Positions 24,100 through 36,093 of a stretch of 64,000 bases of DNA are shown in pieces. The position numbers were made by a program, and so were the translations under genes. The notes below the pieces were generated by a model, which did no database searches, was not told the origin of the DNA, and saw only the letters and a program-made list of their open reading frames with translations. Origin of the DNA: Diphasiastrum complanatum (taxonomy: Eukaryota; Streptophyta; Lycopodiopsida; Lycopodiales; Lycopodiaceae); contig MU832562.1 in assembly GCA_029204225.1 (NCBI GenBank), forward strand, positions 1 to 64,000, written 5' to 3'. Positions within the stretch are counted from its first letter, which is position 1, and the number at the start of each line of letters is the position of its first letter.

Positions 24100-25507
24100 A
24101 ATCAAGATGAATGATCTACACCGATGCTCAATAGAATGATACAATAGTGAGATGGAAATTGCACTCTGATTAATATCAACAATGAGTACAATTGCTTAAA
24201 GTAATAACTTCGGCATGTTTGTTGAGCCAAATTGCCTCCTTGGTAGCATTCATGGCAGCTATGTATTTTGATTCGATCGATGATAATGCTACTAAAGTAT
24301 GCTTTTGATTGTTCCAAGAGATTGGGCCTTGATTGTATAAAAATAAAATTCCAGAAGTTGATCTTCTGATATCAATATCTCCTGCCCAACCCGCATCTGT
24401 GTATCCTTATTTCATGACTTTCATAAGTGCTTTTCAATGAGTCAGACCTGGATTTGATAGGAACTAGCTGAGTGAATTGATCGAGTATGCAAGGTCTAAT
24501 CATGTGCAAAGCATTGCATACATCAGTGAGCCGATGTTGGAGTGAAATGAATATTGCTTCATTTCTTCCTTTTTTGTCTCTGTCTAAGGAGATTGTTCCT
24601 TTGACAGCTTTAGTCTAGGTTCAAGTAGAAAGTGACTCAATTTGCAGTTGGCCATTCCACACTCTTCCAGCACATTGGTGAGATATCTTTGCTGACGGAT
24701 GAGAAATAGTTTGATGGGTTGAATTCAAAAAAATTTGATTTTGAGACAATAATGGGCTAGACCCATATCAGTCAGTGTACTCTTGGGCTAGCATGCATTT
24801 TGTATCCTTCCTTAGATTCAGATTGTTACTGAATAGCAACGTATCATCTACATAGAAAGTGATGATAATGAAGAAATCTGACACATACTTGAAGTAAACA
24901 TTCGAATCTGCCGAGTTTGGAATAAAATCATTCTTAATTAGAAATGCATTGATCTTTTAGAACCAGGCTCTGGGTGACTATTTCAGTCCATAGAGAGCCT
25001 TGTGGATTTTGCACACAAGGTGCTGCTTGCCTTTCAATTCGTATCCCTCTAAATGCGACATATAAATTTTCTCTTCGATAGTTCCATTGAGGAAAGTGGT
25101 CTGGACATCCATTTGATGGACTTTGAAATTTGCTGCAACTACAAAGGAGAGTAGGTGTTGGATCGAGGCATGTTGACAACTGGGCTGAAGGTCTCGGAAT
25201 AATCCATATCTAGAATTTGGGAGAAGCCTTTGGCGACTAGCATGGCCTTGTATCGATTTAGTCTTCCTCCAACATCATACTTCGCTTTGAATATCCATTT
25301 TCATGGAATTGGACTTAGATCATTTGGTAGTTGAGTTACAGTCCAAGTTTCATTCTCTATAAGAGAATTGAATTCGGTGTCCATTGCAGCTTTCCACTGG
25401 TCAGCATCAGGTGTCGACATTGTTTCATAAACAATGGTTGATTCGTACACAAAGTAGCAGGCTGGATCATCCATGAATCGAGATGGAGACTATCTGGATC
25501 GGTTTGA
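24100..25507 (-). pseudogene. Copia RT-RNase H relic (element I)
   Basis: From right to left on the minus strand: WKAAMDTEFNSLIENETWTV, VAKGFSQILDMDYSETFSPV, HQMDVQTTFLNGTIEEKIYM, FIPNSADSNVYFKYV, FYVDDTLLFSNN (catalytic YVDD), then RNase H DIDIRRSTSGILFLYNQGP and LVALSSIESKYIAAMNA. Stops and frame changes are numerous. It is the same lineage as element E (50.2-52.1 kb). It is fused directly to a gag fragment on its right, so protease and integrase are missing. Confidence 0.85.
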
Positions 25508-25516
25508 TCTTTTGGA

Positions 25517-25807
25517 TTAAACTTCAATCCTCTCTGGCGAACCTATTGTAGCTAATTGATTGAATAGCTGTTTGAATTCATTTAGATGATCAGTGACTGA
25601 GGTCCCTTCACTCATCTTGAGCGACATAAACTTCTTTCTCAAGAAGAGACGAGTCAATACATCTTTTGTTTCATATAGACCAATAAGAATGTCCCATGCC
25701 TCTTTGGAGGTGGACCAATTAGCTACATGAGCTATTTGTGAATCTTTAAGATTCAGAGATACAATGGCAAGAGCTTTGCCATCCTTAGCTTCCCAGGTGG
25801 TCAACAT
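25517..25807 (-). pseudogene. Copia gag (UBN2-type) fragment
   Basis: An open 96-codon stretch: LNLKDSQIAHVANWSTSKEA, LFLRKKFMSLKMSEGTSVTD and LNEFKQLFNQLATIG, a standard copia gag core. It lies just upstream of the element I RT linker in transcription order, so an internal deletion removed everything from zinc knuckle to integrase. A degenerate primer-binding site (minus TGGTAACAGAGTC) lies at 26012-26000. Confidence 0.85.
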
Positions 25808-26463
25808 GTCAGGTTCAGTCGGCTTGGCTATTGAACCATTGACGTATCCCCAGAGTTCTTTATTATGTGAGTATCATTTTCATCTTTAACTTCCACATGT
25901 GAAATTCATGATCAAGCAGATTTCTGAAGATGTTCATTCCATGATGAATGATCTAAGTATAGTAAACAGTTTTGAATACTAATAGTAGTTTGGAATGATG
26001 ACTCTGTTACCACTCTATTGAAGGGCTCTCAAAGATATTAGGTGCGGAATAGGAAACAGAGCTCCAACATAGAGAACATTACAAGATCTTTACCAAACTA
26101 CAATATCAACATTGACTTAGATCGAATGGAAGAATGTCTTGGTAGTTGTCAAAGACAACCATGAAGGGAACGAAACAATTAGGCGTCTGAGACAGCCATG
26201 CTTCCTTTGAGATTAGACATTCCAAATTGAGTGAGTATCAGCTGAGAAAGAAAATTATATAGTTTTTAAAGTGTGCTACATGACACATTTATGGAACATC
26301 TTGCAAGGGATCCTTTAAGAGGTGGTGAAAGATCCTTCATGGACATCATTCTCTATTGGAGTCTCAAAAGTTCCTTGTTTGTAGCTGGATTTTTTAGACA
26401 CTTCTAAAAGCATTCATTCATCTAGAAAGAGAGTTGTAAATAAATCAAGCTAAATTTGAGGAG

Positions 26464-26810
26464 TGTGAAGAATTGCCAAAAATTGGCAAATCTAGCTTGA
26501 TAAAAAACCATGTAGTATAATGTAAATTTTGTACATAAGTGGATTCCACACATGTGAGGCCAAGATGTCACATGGCAATCCACTCCTAATGTAGGCTAGG
26601 TCAAGTCCATAGGATTGGTCATGTCATTTTGGTAGTGATTCCTAGTTTATAGGACCTAAATCCTAGATTTAAGGTGAAAATTTGACCAACTAGCTATCTA
26701 CCAAGCATGACTCTAGGAAATAGGCTAGGGTTTCATTTTAGGTCAAGGAGAGTGAGTTAAATTCCTTATTACATGCTAGAAATCCACCTAACTTCAAGAA
26801 GGAAGTTGAA
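26464..26810 (+). repeat. Copia 3' LTR fragment (copy 2)
   Basis: Starts TGTGAAGAATTGCCAAAAA immediately after a purine tract (AAATTTGAGGAG), so it is a 3' LTR start in plus orientation. It is similar to copy 1 from 1283 for about 340 bp. A short further match to copy 1 occurs near 27129 (TTTATGGTCC.AAAGTACA). Confidence 0.7.
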
Positions 26811-27990
26811 TTTGCTATGTATTCCCTCTCTCCATAGTGAGAAGATAGAAAAATTTTGGAGCTCATTGGCAATCTCAAGCAAGTTCACTATGTACATTGA
26901 GTTTTTGTGATCCAAATGAAACCAAATCAACTTCTACTTGTTTCTCACGTTGAAGGCATCAGTCTATAGTACACACGTGTGGGATCGAATTTCAATGTTG
27001 ATCAATGCTTTTGATTGTTAATGCTTGTTGTTTATCAAATTGCCAATCTAGATCAACTTTTGTGTGTCTAGTTTTTTGATAGATTGTTAAACAAGCATCC
27101 AATCGCTCTTGTGGATCTTTTGTAGATCCATTTATGGTCCTAAAGTACAATACTTTCACATCAATTATTGTCAAATTCCCTTATGGATCAGCACAAAAAT
27201 TGTTCCAATCAGATTTGCATTATTCTTGGTCTTTATTGATCCCAAAAAACAAGAAATGCTCCTAATAGTTGACAGATTTCAAAATCTACAACTAAAAAGT
27301 GGAAGGAACTGTAACCTCAAAAATTAACTGATTTCAATTCAGTAAGATCATTCACTTTACAACCAATTTTTGTTTGATCAATAACCAATGAATTTGAATA
27401 AATCCAAAACATCCGTGGTTACTTCAAATTTTAAGTAAATTGGGATTTTCAATATGGATCTAAATTGTGAAAATCGATCTAAAGCATCGACTTAGCAATT
27501 TCACAGTTACCATCACATTCCAAAAGGATTCCGAAACATCCAACATGCATTAGATATGACATGTTGTGATCTCTAAAAAAAATCAATTTTTTTACTTAAA
27601 TTGCCTAGAAACTGGAAAATCAGCTTTTTGAACTAGAATTAATAAAAATAAATTCATGCATGAAATTTTCTCTAATCAATCCACTGAACACCCATGTACT
27701 ATGCATCCAAACATGCATACAAGTCTATTTATACATTTTCATTAACAGAAAAGCACTACACTGAGTTACATGCATGCATGCATCAAAACATTACGAAAAA
27801 TTTGCAGATTTTAGTTCAAAAATTGCCAAACTTCCGATAGCCATAACTTTCTCTACAAGACATCAAATTGGTCGTTGTAAAGCACTAAACAGAGGGAGAT
27901 TAGGTCTACAAGACACTTGCCACATCAACTTGTCACCTAGCCTTCACACGTGCGATATGTTATTGACCAAAAAACAGGTAGGAGGGCACA
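26811..27990. other. No gene recognised; upstream of methyltransferase relic
   Basis: AT-rich sequence with no recognised domain. Earlier exons of the methyltransferase gene that continues at about 28030 could lie here, but I could not identify any. Confidence 0.4.
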
Positions 27991-28029
27991 CTTTTTCAAG
28001 GTAATATCTTCAAAAATCCATCTCCATCC

Positions 28030-28100
28030 CAAGTAAAAAGAAGACCTTACACTCTCTGCATCGCTGATGTTCCTTACAGCTTCAAACTTGCGGACTCATT
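28030..28100 (+). pseudogene. DNA methyltransferase relic, left part (motif IV)
   Basis: The plus-strand frame reads RRPYTLCIADVPYSFKLAD and stops at the target duplication of gypsy element B. ADVPY fits catalytic motif IV of DNA amino-methyltransferases (D/S/N-P-P-Y), with Val for the first Pro; a leading Asp is typical of N6-adenine enzymes. Removing B and one copy of TCATT joins this frame exactly to SLNDDRLFKYTEVKYV at 36915. The upstream exon boundary is not resolved. Confidence 0.7.
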
Positions 28101-28904
28101 TGTGGAGTCGAAGATCTCTCGTCGTATAGCCCTTCCGCCTGTCAACAAAAGTTAGATCACTGGATAGGTGCCTCACTATGCATAGATGTTACTTTTAGTT
28201 AATTTCCTACTTTCTCCCTTAACTCTACTCACCACTATACTACTCCTCTACACTAACATTAGTCATAGTTTGGTTGAAGGAAAAGAATGGAGAAGAAGAG
28301 ATTGAGAAGAGAAGAGAAAGAGAGAGAAAGAGAGTGAGGGTGGAGGTTAGCTCAAATGCTCCTTATGCTTGCTAATGAAAAAACATTCACTATTGGCAAA
28401 CAATAAACATGGAAATAGAAAGCAAGAGAAAAAACAACCAAGAGCAATAGCAAGTAGTGAATAGCAAATGAGGATGCTTCTCTTCCAAAAATGGTAGAGT
28501 TTCCTCCTTCTCATTAAGCATGGAAATAGTGTACAAATGGTGCCTTTTTATAAAATGGGGAAGGCCCTTGCCCCTCAATCTTATTGGCTAATATTCACAA
28601 TGATCCTAACCATTCATCTTGGACCCAACTTGATCCAAGGGTCCACAAAAAGTACATTAGAAATCACAAGATTCATGTGAGTCCGAATTTGGACCCAACT
28701 CTAAAAGGTGATCTCTAAGTTTAAAAATGACATTGGGCCTCTAGTTTTATTTTAATTACAAGGCCCAAGTCAAGTTTATTTTATTTACAACTTCAATTGC
28801 GTGCTCATTGGGCCATGGGCTAATACACGTAGGATGCCATGCCCTCGCAACACATTTTATTGGAGGATTTTATTTATTTACACTTTGTTGGGAATACCCC
28901 AACA
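28101..28904 (-). repeat. Gypsy element B 3' LTR
   Basis: 804 bp. Nearly the same sequence as 36094-36914 and closely related to 56714-57531. Includes a GA-rich stretch and the block GGATGCCATGCCCTCGCAAC. The sequence immediately internal to it is not clearly purine-rich. Confidence 0.9.
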
Positions 28905-29260
28905 GGACCCATGGCCTGAAGTAGTGTCGGTCCCTCGACACTCTGCCGGTTTAGTAGAGCATTCTCTTGGACCACCTCTGGTGAATGAGATATCCCGTAA
29001 CATCTTCCATGAAGTTGAGACGGTCCAGTTTCTTCGAGTCCTTTGGCGTGTGGAAGGACTTGTGAACTTCTGTCAGCCATTCCTGATCCACCCATGTTTG
29101 GAATCGTTTCGTCTAGGGATCTCCAAGGAATGCAGCTCGGTAATATACGCGAGCAACTAGCAGCTGATCTTCGACTTTGTCGGAAGCGAGCACCTTATTT
29201 GGATCTTCAGAGGATGAGGAGGCCACGTTAGCAATGATGATTAGTGGTCGAAAAAGTTGA
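28905..29260 (-). pseudogene. Gypsy accessory ORF downstream of integrase
   Basis: Minus-strand frame: DKVEDQLLVARVYYRAAFLG, a stop (TAG where the homologue has Trp), then RFQTWVDQEW, VHKSFHTPKDSKKL and NFMEDVTGYLIHQR. The same protein occurs at 57540-58190 (minus, with an added N-terminal domain), and a more distant form at 39530-40290 (plus). I do not recognise the family. It lies between integrase and the 3' LTR in sense orientation, where Athila-type elements can carry an extra ORF, but I see no membrane segment or env-like feature. Confidence 0.7.
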
Positions 29261-30305
29261 AAAAGTAGAAAAAATGGTGGAAAATGGAAGGAAACAGTAG
29301 AAAACTGAGAATAATGAGTGTTGGATGAGAATGATTGTAGGTTAGAGTGCAGATCGGTGTTTGATATGAGCAGATGACAGCTGGTAGGAAGTTTGGTTGA
29401 AAACAAAAAACTTGGTATTTTCAGTGGAAATTTCGGCAGAGCTTCGCTAGCAAAGGTGACAAATGACTCGAATTCAGCCCTTATATAGCAGAATTTAGAG
29501 TGCGTATTAGGTGAAATTCACTTTCCCTTGTTCAGTTCCACCCAAATTTTGGCAGGCACCTTCTTCACAAAATTCTAAGACCTCAGGGAAGTCTGCAAGA
29601 GTTCAGAAGGTGATTTGATTGCTATGCGAAGGTTCTGCGAGGGTTCAGGCTGTCTGCGAGGGTTCAACTCTCGCAGGAAGTGATCTCTTGCACAACTTGT
29701 CCCTGTGATTGAATTTTCAAGATTAGACCATGTAGGTAGACTAATTTCACTGCTCTGATTCCATTTAGTTACCTTGCGAGAGTTGGTAAGTTGATCTTGA
29801 TGCTCTACGAGGGTTCTGAAAATTCTGCTTTCGGGAACTCTCGCATACACTAAAAAATGATGATTACTCCATCAAAAACTCTTGTAGAGATTTTCATAGA
29901 TGCATCTAGGTCAAATCTGGTGACTGTCCAATTTTCAAGAGCTATCTCCCAGGGGATCTCAAAAAATCATGAAAAAAGTGCTCCTTCAGAGTGATTTTTG
30001 ACGAGATCTCGATATTTTCTGATTTTAAACTTCTGTAAACTGGTAATCAGCTTCATCCAGGCTTGATCTGACTGTTGGTAGTGCTCTGGAAGTTTCGATG
30101 GATTCTTGGTAGTAGATCCCTCAGTCAATCTGATGATCTGCTTCCTTTTTGACCCTATCTGGATCTGGATCCTCCTTGGATTCTGATGGATTTCTTCGAT
30201 CCTGCCAGATCTGGCTGAATCTTGATGGATTTAGCTTGATTTGGCTTGATCTCCTTAGATCTAGCGGTGATGGCTGAGCAGATTAGCTTTTTGTAACGTG
30301 CCAAC
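29261..30305 (-). other. Element B 3' non-coding region with inverted motifs
   Basis: No coding frame. It carries the motif pair AACTCTCGCA / TGCGAGAGTT several times, for example TGCGAGGGTT-C-AACTCTCGCA at 29655-29675 and TGCGAGAGTT at 29775-29784. The same motifs are in the leader at 35.0-35.8 kb. From 30050 to 30290 the sequence is rich in repeated GATCTGG/TTGATCT words. Confidence 0.7.
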
Positions 30306-31700
30306 CCCAATCTGAATCTGTCTTACTGTGGTGGCCAGTACTTGTGCAACCGGCTACCGTTGATGGGTGTGTCGAAGGGCGTCCCATCAAGCTGTTCTAA
30401 GTTCACGGCCCCATGATTAAGAATTTCCTTGATCCTATAAGGACCTTTGCCCGTGAATTTTAACTTCCCCTTGATCGCCTTGGTTTTATACATCAGGACC
30501 AGATCTCATGAACGAAAATCCTTCTTTTGTAATCTGCGATCATGCCAAGCCTTGCGTCTTTCCTTTTCAGCTGCCAGTGCATGCATAGCTAGTAAGCATG
30601 TTTCATAGAGTTTATGCAGAGCTTCATGGCGTAGCTGTAGAGATTTGGACTCGTTAAGACGTTGCACGGTGGCAATCCTTAATGAAGGAACTAAAATCTC
30701 TACTGGCATCACAACATCCTAACCATATACCAATTGGAAGGGTGTTTGATCAGTGCTCCCTTTATATGTTGTCCTGAATGCCCATAGTGCAGCATGCAAC
30801 TTGTGTTCCCAATCTGACCTGCTAGCTTCAACTGTTTTCGTGAGCACGCTACACAAGATCTTATTGGATGATTCTGCTTGCCCATTACCACGAGGATAAT
30901 AAGACGTATGGGTTCTGTGGATCACGAAGAATTCCTCCAACAGGACCTTGATGGTCTCGTTGATGAAATGGCTTCCGCGATCACTGACTAGTTCCACCGA
31001 ACACCCGAAGCGCACAATGATATTTTCATAAAGGAACTTGGTAGTGGTCCTAGCATCAACTACTCTTACTGCCTTGGCTTCGACCCATTTGGTGAGGTAA
31101 TCTGTGGCTACGATTATGTATCGAGCCTGGGAACTCCTTGCTGCAGAGTGAATTGGACCAATATAATCCAATCTCCATTTTTCGAACGGTGCTTGGGCTA
31201 AGACTGGGTACAATAGATCATAGTTCAATCTCGTTGGTCTCCTTGCCCTTTGGCACACATCGCACTTTTTCAAGTATTCCTCCATGTCTTTATGAATTGT
31301 TGGCCACCAACATCCTGATTGCATGATCTTGCGAACTGTAATTTCAGATGCAAAATGACCTCCACCCATGCCTTCATGTGAAAGCAAAATGATCTGGGTG
31401 GTCTCATGAGGAAGAATACACCGCCGAAGAATTCCGTCTGAACCTCTTTGGTACAACTGGCCGGCAATCAGCTGATAAATTCTAGCCTTCAAGATCATTT
31501 TTTGATGTTCTGCCTTTGGTAGTGATTTGTCTGGTTGGCCCCGCATTAGATATTCAACAATGTCGACAGCCCATTCTGGTACTGTATTCACATAAAATAA
31601 GGCAACATCTGCTAGCTCATGTCGGGTTGGGTTGCAATCTCCGTTCCCTTGATTTGTGGCACATGATCTGCCATGTAGTGTTGTTTTCCCTTGCAAACTA
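30306..31700 (-). pseudogene. Gypsy integrase (element B)
   Basis: The zinc-binding H2C2 region reads ILLSHEGMGGGHFASEITV, then MEEYLKKCDVCQRARRP. The catalytic core has D in WRLDYIGPI, D in VELVSDRGSHF and E in GNGQAESSNK, the D,D,E triad. The core stays open for 325 codons (31696-30719); one stop separates it from a C-terminal region ending near NGSRLHKYWPP. No chromodomain is visible, consistent with the Tat/Athila lineage. Confidence 0.9.
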
Positions 31701-32765
31701 CTATTCGAAAATCAAATTCCAACAACAAACGGAGCCATCTGGTGATTCTCCCGGTATTGCAAGTTTTATTAATGAGATATAGCAAGGGTTGATGGTCCGT
31801 ATAAAAAGCAAAATGTGTGGCCATCAAATAGTGTCGGAACTTCTTACCGCATAGATCATTGTCAGTGCTTCTCGCTCTGTGGTTGAATAATTTATTTCGG
31901 TGCCACTGAGCTGTCGGCTTGCAAATCAAGAATGAAGATCCTATAATAGTTACCATGACCAATGAAAATGTAGACCTCGCGGATCGTCCCCGGTGGTGGT
32001 AGATCAACAATGATCATTGATAGATCTGTGACGATCCCGTGTCTTGACACTATATGGCTGAGTATCAAGCCATGCGTCACCCAGAATTGACATTTTTCTG
32101 CATTCAGGGAGATCTGGTATTCGCGACATTTTTGTAGCACCTTCTCCAAATTGGATAAGTGTTCTGAATCTGGTCCATGCACGCACAGATCGTCCAAGAA
32201 AATTTCCAAAATTTTTGCAAATAATCTTTGAATGCCACCCGCGTGACTCGCTGGAAAGTGCTTGGGGCATTGCAAAGTCCGAATGGCATCACTTTATAGA
32301 CATAAGTTCTCCATTTCGTGGCGAATGCTGTCTTGTGCTGGTCCGAGGGGGCTATTTTCACCTGGTTGTAGCCGCTGAAGCCGTCCAGAAAACTGTAGGC
32401 TTTGTTGCCAGCTACTCTATCGAGGACACTTTTTGTAAATGGTAAAGGAAAATGTGGTGACTGTATTAAGTGCCTTCAGATTCACACAGATACACATTTT
32501 GCCATTCTTCTTGGGTACTATAACTATCAACAATATCCATTCCGTGTGCTCGATTTTGTAAATGAAATCTGCATTCATAAGTTTCTACAACTCTTGCTTG
32601 ATCAGTTCTGTATAATTCGGGTTGCAGCGGTAGTAACAGCTTACGTTGGGGACTGCTCCGTCCACCAAAGGTATGGTGTGTTGGACTACTGTTGGCGGAA
32701 TGCCCTTAAGATTACTATAGCTCCAAGCAAAACAGTCTTTATATTCCACCAACAAGGATCGTAGT
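31612..32765 (-). pseudogene. Gypsy RT-RNase H (element B)
   Basis: RT motifs: FIYKIEHTEW, IVIVPKKNGKMCICVNLKAL, then IFLDDLCVHG (catalytic FLDD) and NAEKCQFWVTHGLILSHIVS. RNase H: MATHFAFYTDHQPLLYLINK and VVCKGKQHYMADHVPQI. Frameshifts split the RT near 32100-32450, so no continuous polyprotein is encoded. At 32765 the frame gives way to copia sequence. Confidence 0.9.
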
Positions 32766-33345
32766 TTTGGTATGGAGAGTCCATTTTGAACGAAAATAGC
32801 AAATTGAATGGGATTTCCAACTATGTAGTGTGGAAATTCAAAATGAAAAATATACTGATAGAGAAGAAACTGTGGGATGTTATCATGAGTGATGAGAAAA
32901 GACCGCCAAATGAAACAGACATTAAAGTGTTTGACAGGAAGGCAAAGAGGGCTTTGACCTTCATCAACTTGTTAATGAAAGACCACATCATTACCCACAT
33001 AAGTGATGCCATTACACCTAGATAGGCATGGGATGTGTTAAAGGATAAGGCGGCCCAACACTAAATTGTACAGGTTGAATGCTACAATCAAGGGGCAACA
33101 TGGACTTATCTCGTCCATTCCATCACAAACTGAACTGTGGCATAAAAGGCTTGGTCATTTGAACTTAGGAAGCCTTAGCTTGATGAGAAAATTGAAAATG
33201 GTGAGAGGGTTGCCTATGATGGAAGAACACTTGAAGACGATGTGCGAATCATGTGTGTATGAGAAGCAGCATCGAGAGAAATTCAATAAAGGTGGTGTTG
33301 CAAGGGCAAAGAACATTTTGGACTTGATCCACACATATCGATGCG
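32766..33345 (+). pseudogene. Copia fragment inside gypsy B (element K)
   Basis: Opposite strand to its host. Starts with the copia gag leader and ATGGAGAGTCC (as in element J), then LNGISNYVVWKFKMKNILIE and KLWDVIMSDEKRPPNETD. After about 33060 it jumps to the pre-integrase domain: ELWHKRLGHLNLGSLSLMRK, CESCVYEKQHREKF and ILDLIH. The HHCC residues are present. No LTRs flank it. It replaces the protease and linker of element B. Confidence 0.85.
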
Positions 33346-34700
33346 AGCCTAGGTCAATTCTTGAAACAGTGTCCATAACCGCAATTCCGGTAGGAGGTTG
33401 TATATTGTCCTTTGTAGGGACAATCTGCAATTCTGTGTCCCTTGCCGCACTCGTAGCAGCCGTAATTTCTTCCACCTTGACGTTGAGTTTGAGCTGCATA
33501 GGCCGAAACATATTCATTTATGGCAAGATCCATAAATGGTTCATCTGGTCCGTACCACTGCTACTGCTTAGGTTGAAGTGGCATTTGCATTTCTTGTTCT
33601 GCTGTTGTCAGGTTTACATGGGCCACTTGTTGATTGGCTGGCCCTGGTGGAGCAGGTAAGGCCATGCGTTGTGGTTGATTGGGTGCGTCGTACCTTGGTG
33701 CCGTGTTAGGTGCCCCTTGATGATAAGGATAAGAAGTCTGATAAGGACTTCTCTTATGTTGAACAACCCTAGGGTTAAACGGGCAAAATGCCGTATCGTG
33801 CGATGTTGCATTGCACAGATGGCAGAATCTATGTGTTAGTTTCAAATTTTGCTTTAGGACTGGACACTCATTCATTGTATGGTTTTGCATGCATACTGAA
33901 CACCATACATTTTCTCGTTGAGGATACTGCAGCTGGGTTGGTTCCGGTTGATGTGGAGTTACTGCTACAGTTCCTTGTAAGGCCTTCAGTTTCTGGTCAA
34001 ACTACGCCGTAAGTTACTTCATCTGCTGTTTGTGTAATTTTGTCATTTGGTCCAACAACAGTTCTGTGGATAGAGCAGATGCATTTGATGATGATGATGT
34101 GATCGAGGGAATAGGAGTGTGGGTGGAAGGATATTCGTCGTCAGATCTCTCATCCTCTTACCTGATGGCATCTTCCATAGCTTCTTGCAGAGTAGCGTAC
34201 TGCTCCCGTCGTTTCAGTTCTCTTTTGATGCTTCGTGGTAATCCGGCTAGGAACCACATGATCGGGAGTCAAGGCTGCACTGCACTCGGATCATAGATGT
34301 TTGGCCTGTTCAATATAGTCCTGGACCCTTTCTCGTTTTCCCATCTTGACTTTGCTCAGCAGGAGAAACGGGTCTTCCAAGAACTTCCTTGGCTTAAAGC
34401 GCGTAATGAGAGCTGTTTTAACCGCTTCCCAGGTGGATTTTTCTTTCTTTGATAGGTTGAAAAACCAATCCTGAGCCACTACAAGTAAGGACATAGTGAA
34501 TAGCATTAGCTTTTTAGCAGGTGTCCGTTCGCCGTAGATTTCACAAGCTTGCTCGTAGATCTAGAGGAATCGGATGGGATCTGATGATCCATCATATTTT
34601 GGTATCTCCATCCATGGTGCTCTCCGAACTGCATGCAAGGGTGCGACAAGTACGAGTTGGCCCATTGGATCCATTGGTGCTGGTTCCGGTTCTGTCTCTT
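33346..34700 (-). pseudogene. Gypsy gag (element B)
   Basis: Minus strand: MEIPKYDGSSDPIRFL, MSLLVVAQDWFFNLSKKE, ALITRFKPRKFLEDPFLLLS, then two zinc-knuckle regions, HTMNECPVLKQN with CHLCNATSHDTAFC, and CGKGHRIADCPYKG with CGYGHCFKN. Frames shift near 34290 and 33890. The end at about 33346 is the junction with copia fragment K. Confidence 0.88.
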
Positions 34701-36075
34701 GTTGTACAGCTGCTAATCTGGGAAGGTGTGGTGCCTGATTTGCTATCCTTCATGCTATTGATCATTCCGATCTCAGATTCATCCGATCGTGGGTTCCAAA
34801 GTGATTGAATATTGCTTATACAGTAGAATGCAGTCTGGATCTTCAAGGATTTGATCGATCTGATCGGCCGGAATGAATTTTAGGCCTTTTACGATGGTTT
34901 TTCCCTGATAACTTTTTACTCCTCGCACTGATTGACCTGAGATTTTGATAGTAGCTGGATCTGATACAGATCTTTCCACTGATCTAGTCTGAGAGGGTTA
35001 TCTTGTGCGAGGGTTGGCTGTGGAGGGTTCTTTATCTGTTTTTGCAGGTAAAAAACTTGATATCTTTCAGATCTCTGGGAAGTAACTCTCGCAAGCTTCA
35101 CAGTAGCTGGATCTGGGTCAGATCTCACTATAGAATTCTCTGCGAGAGCTAACTCTCGCAAGAAGTGAGAATTTCACTGTCTGTGAGGGTTCAAAATCAC
35201 TTTTTGTGCTTGATCTTCACCAGATCTTCATACTAACTCTCGCAGGCTTAATCAATGATGTAATTTGACATTCTAAATCAATTGAGAGGGTCTGCGAGAG
35301 TTCTTACTGGAAGGATTTGCTAGATCTTCATTTTTTAGTGATTTTATAGCACTTAAATCCAATTTTCTGCTCATTGGAATCAAACTAACTCTCGTAAGCT
35401 CTTCTGTGTCATGGTCTCACTGAGATGGAACTTCAAAATCCTCTACGAGAGTTCTTGACCACTGGAACTGAAAATTTTACTATCTGCAAGGGTTCACTGG
35501 TACTTTTCAGCCTTTTTTTCACTGGAAACTCTCTCACAGGCATTTAATCATCAAACTAACTCTAGCAAGCTTTTTTGTGTTCTAGTCTCACTGAGATGGA
35601 ACTTCAGAGGGCTCTGTGAGAGTTCTTATGAAGATTTGATTTTTTTTGGATTTTTTCAAGGGTTTTTTGAATTTTTTATGATTTTTCTCTGATTTTTACA
35701 ATCTGCTTGGAAGTAATTCTCGCAGGCTTCTATGCAGGTCTGGGACAATACCCTAGAGCTGCTGCTAGTCATGCAAGGGTTAATTTTCACTAATTCTGGA
35801 GATATAAAAATCTGATGAGTTTTTTGGCTCTTTTTCCCTCCAAAATACAAATTGGTGTGTTTTTTGAGTTTTTTGGATGATTGGTTTGGGTTTCAAACCC
35901 TTAGAGGTTGTTTAGGGCCTCCTCTACCCTCTCACGCCTCCTCCGTTAGCTGTGAATAGTCCAATCACAAAAAAAATACAGAAAACTAACTCTAAACTCC
36001 CAAAAATCTACCTAAACTACTCTAAAAAGCAAGAAAATAGCTAAAATACAACTAAACTAGTTAGTGGAAACCTAT
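34701..36075 (-). promoter_or_regulatory. Element B leader with regular hairpin array
   Basis: Non-coding between primer-binding site and gag. Contains four inverted pairs of 10-bp arms: AACTCTCGCA/TGCGAGAG(CT) at 35084-35093 and 35141-35150; AACTCTCGCA/TGCGAGAGTT at 35235-35244 and 35293-35302; AACTCTCGTA/TACGAGAGTT at 35387-35396 and 35444-35453; AACTCTAGCA/TGTGAGAGTT at 35558-35567 and 35615-35624. Spacers are 47, 48, 47 and 47 nt, and unit starts are 151, 152 and 171 bp apart. Confidence 0.8.
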
Positions 36076-36092
36076 CCTCGGCAATGGTGCCA
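36076..36092 (-). other. Element B primer-binding site (tRNA-Asp type)
   Basis: Minus strand TGGCACCATTGCCGAGG directly after the LTR end, close to TGGCGCCGTTGCCGGGG, the complement of the plant tRNA-Asp 3' end. Confidence 0.75.
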
Positions 36093-36093
36093 C

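Noticed and set aside
29113-29406. Ser/Phe-rich N-terminal extension of the element B accessory ORF
   Set aside because: The part upstream of about 29260 has no counterpart in the element G copy and looks like non-coding sequence read through.
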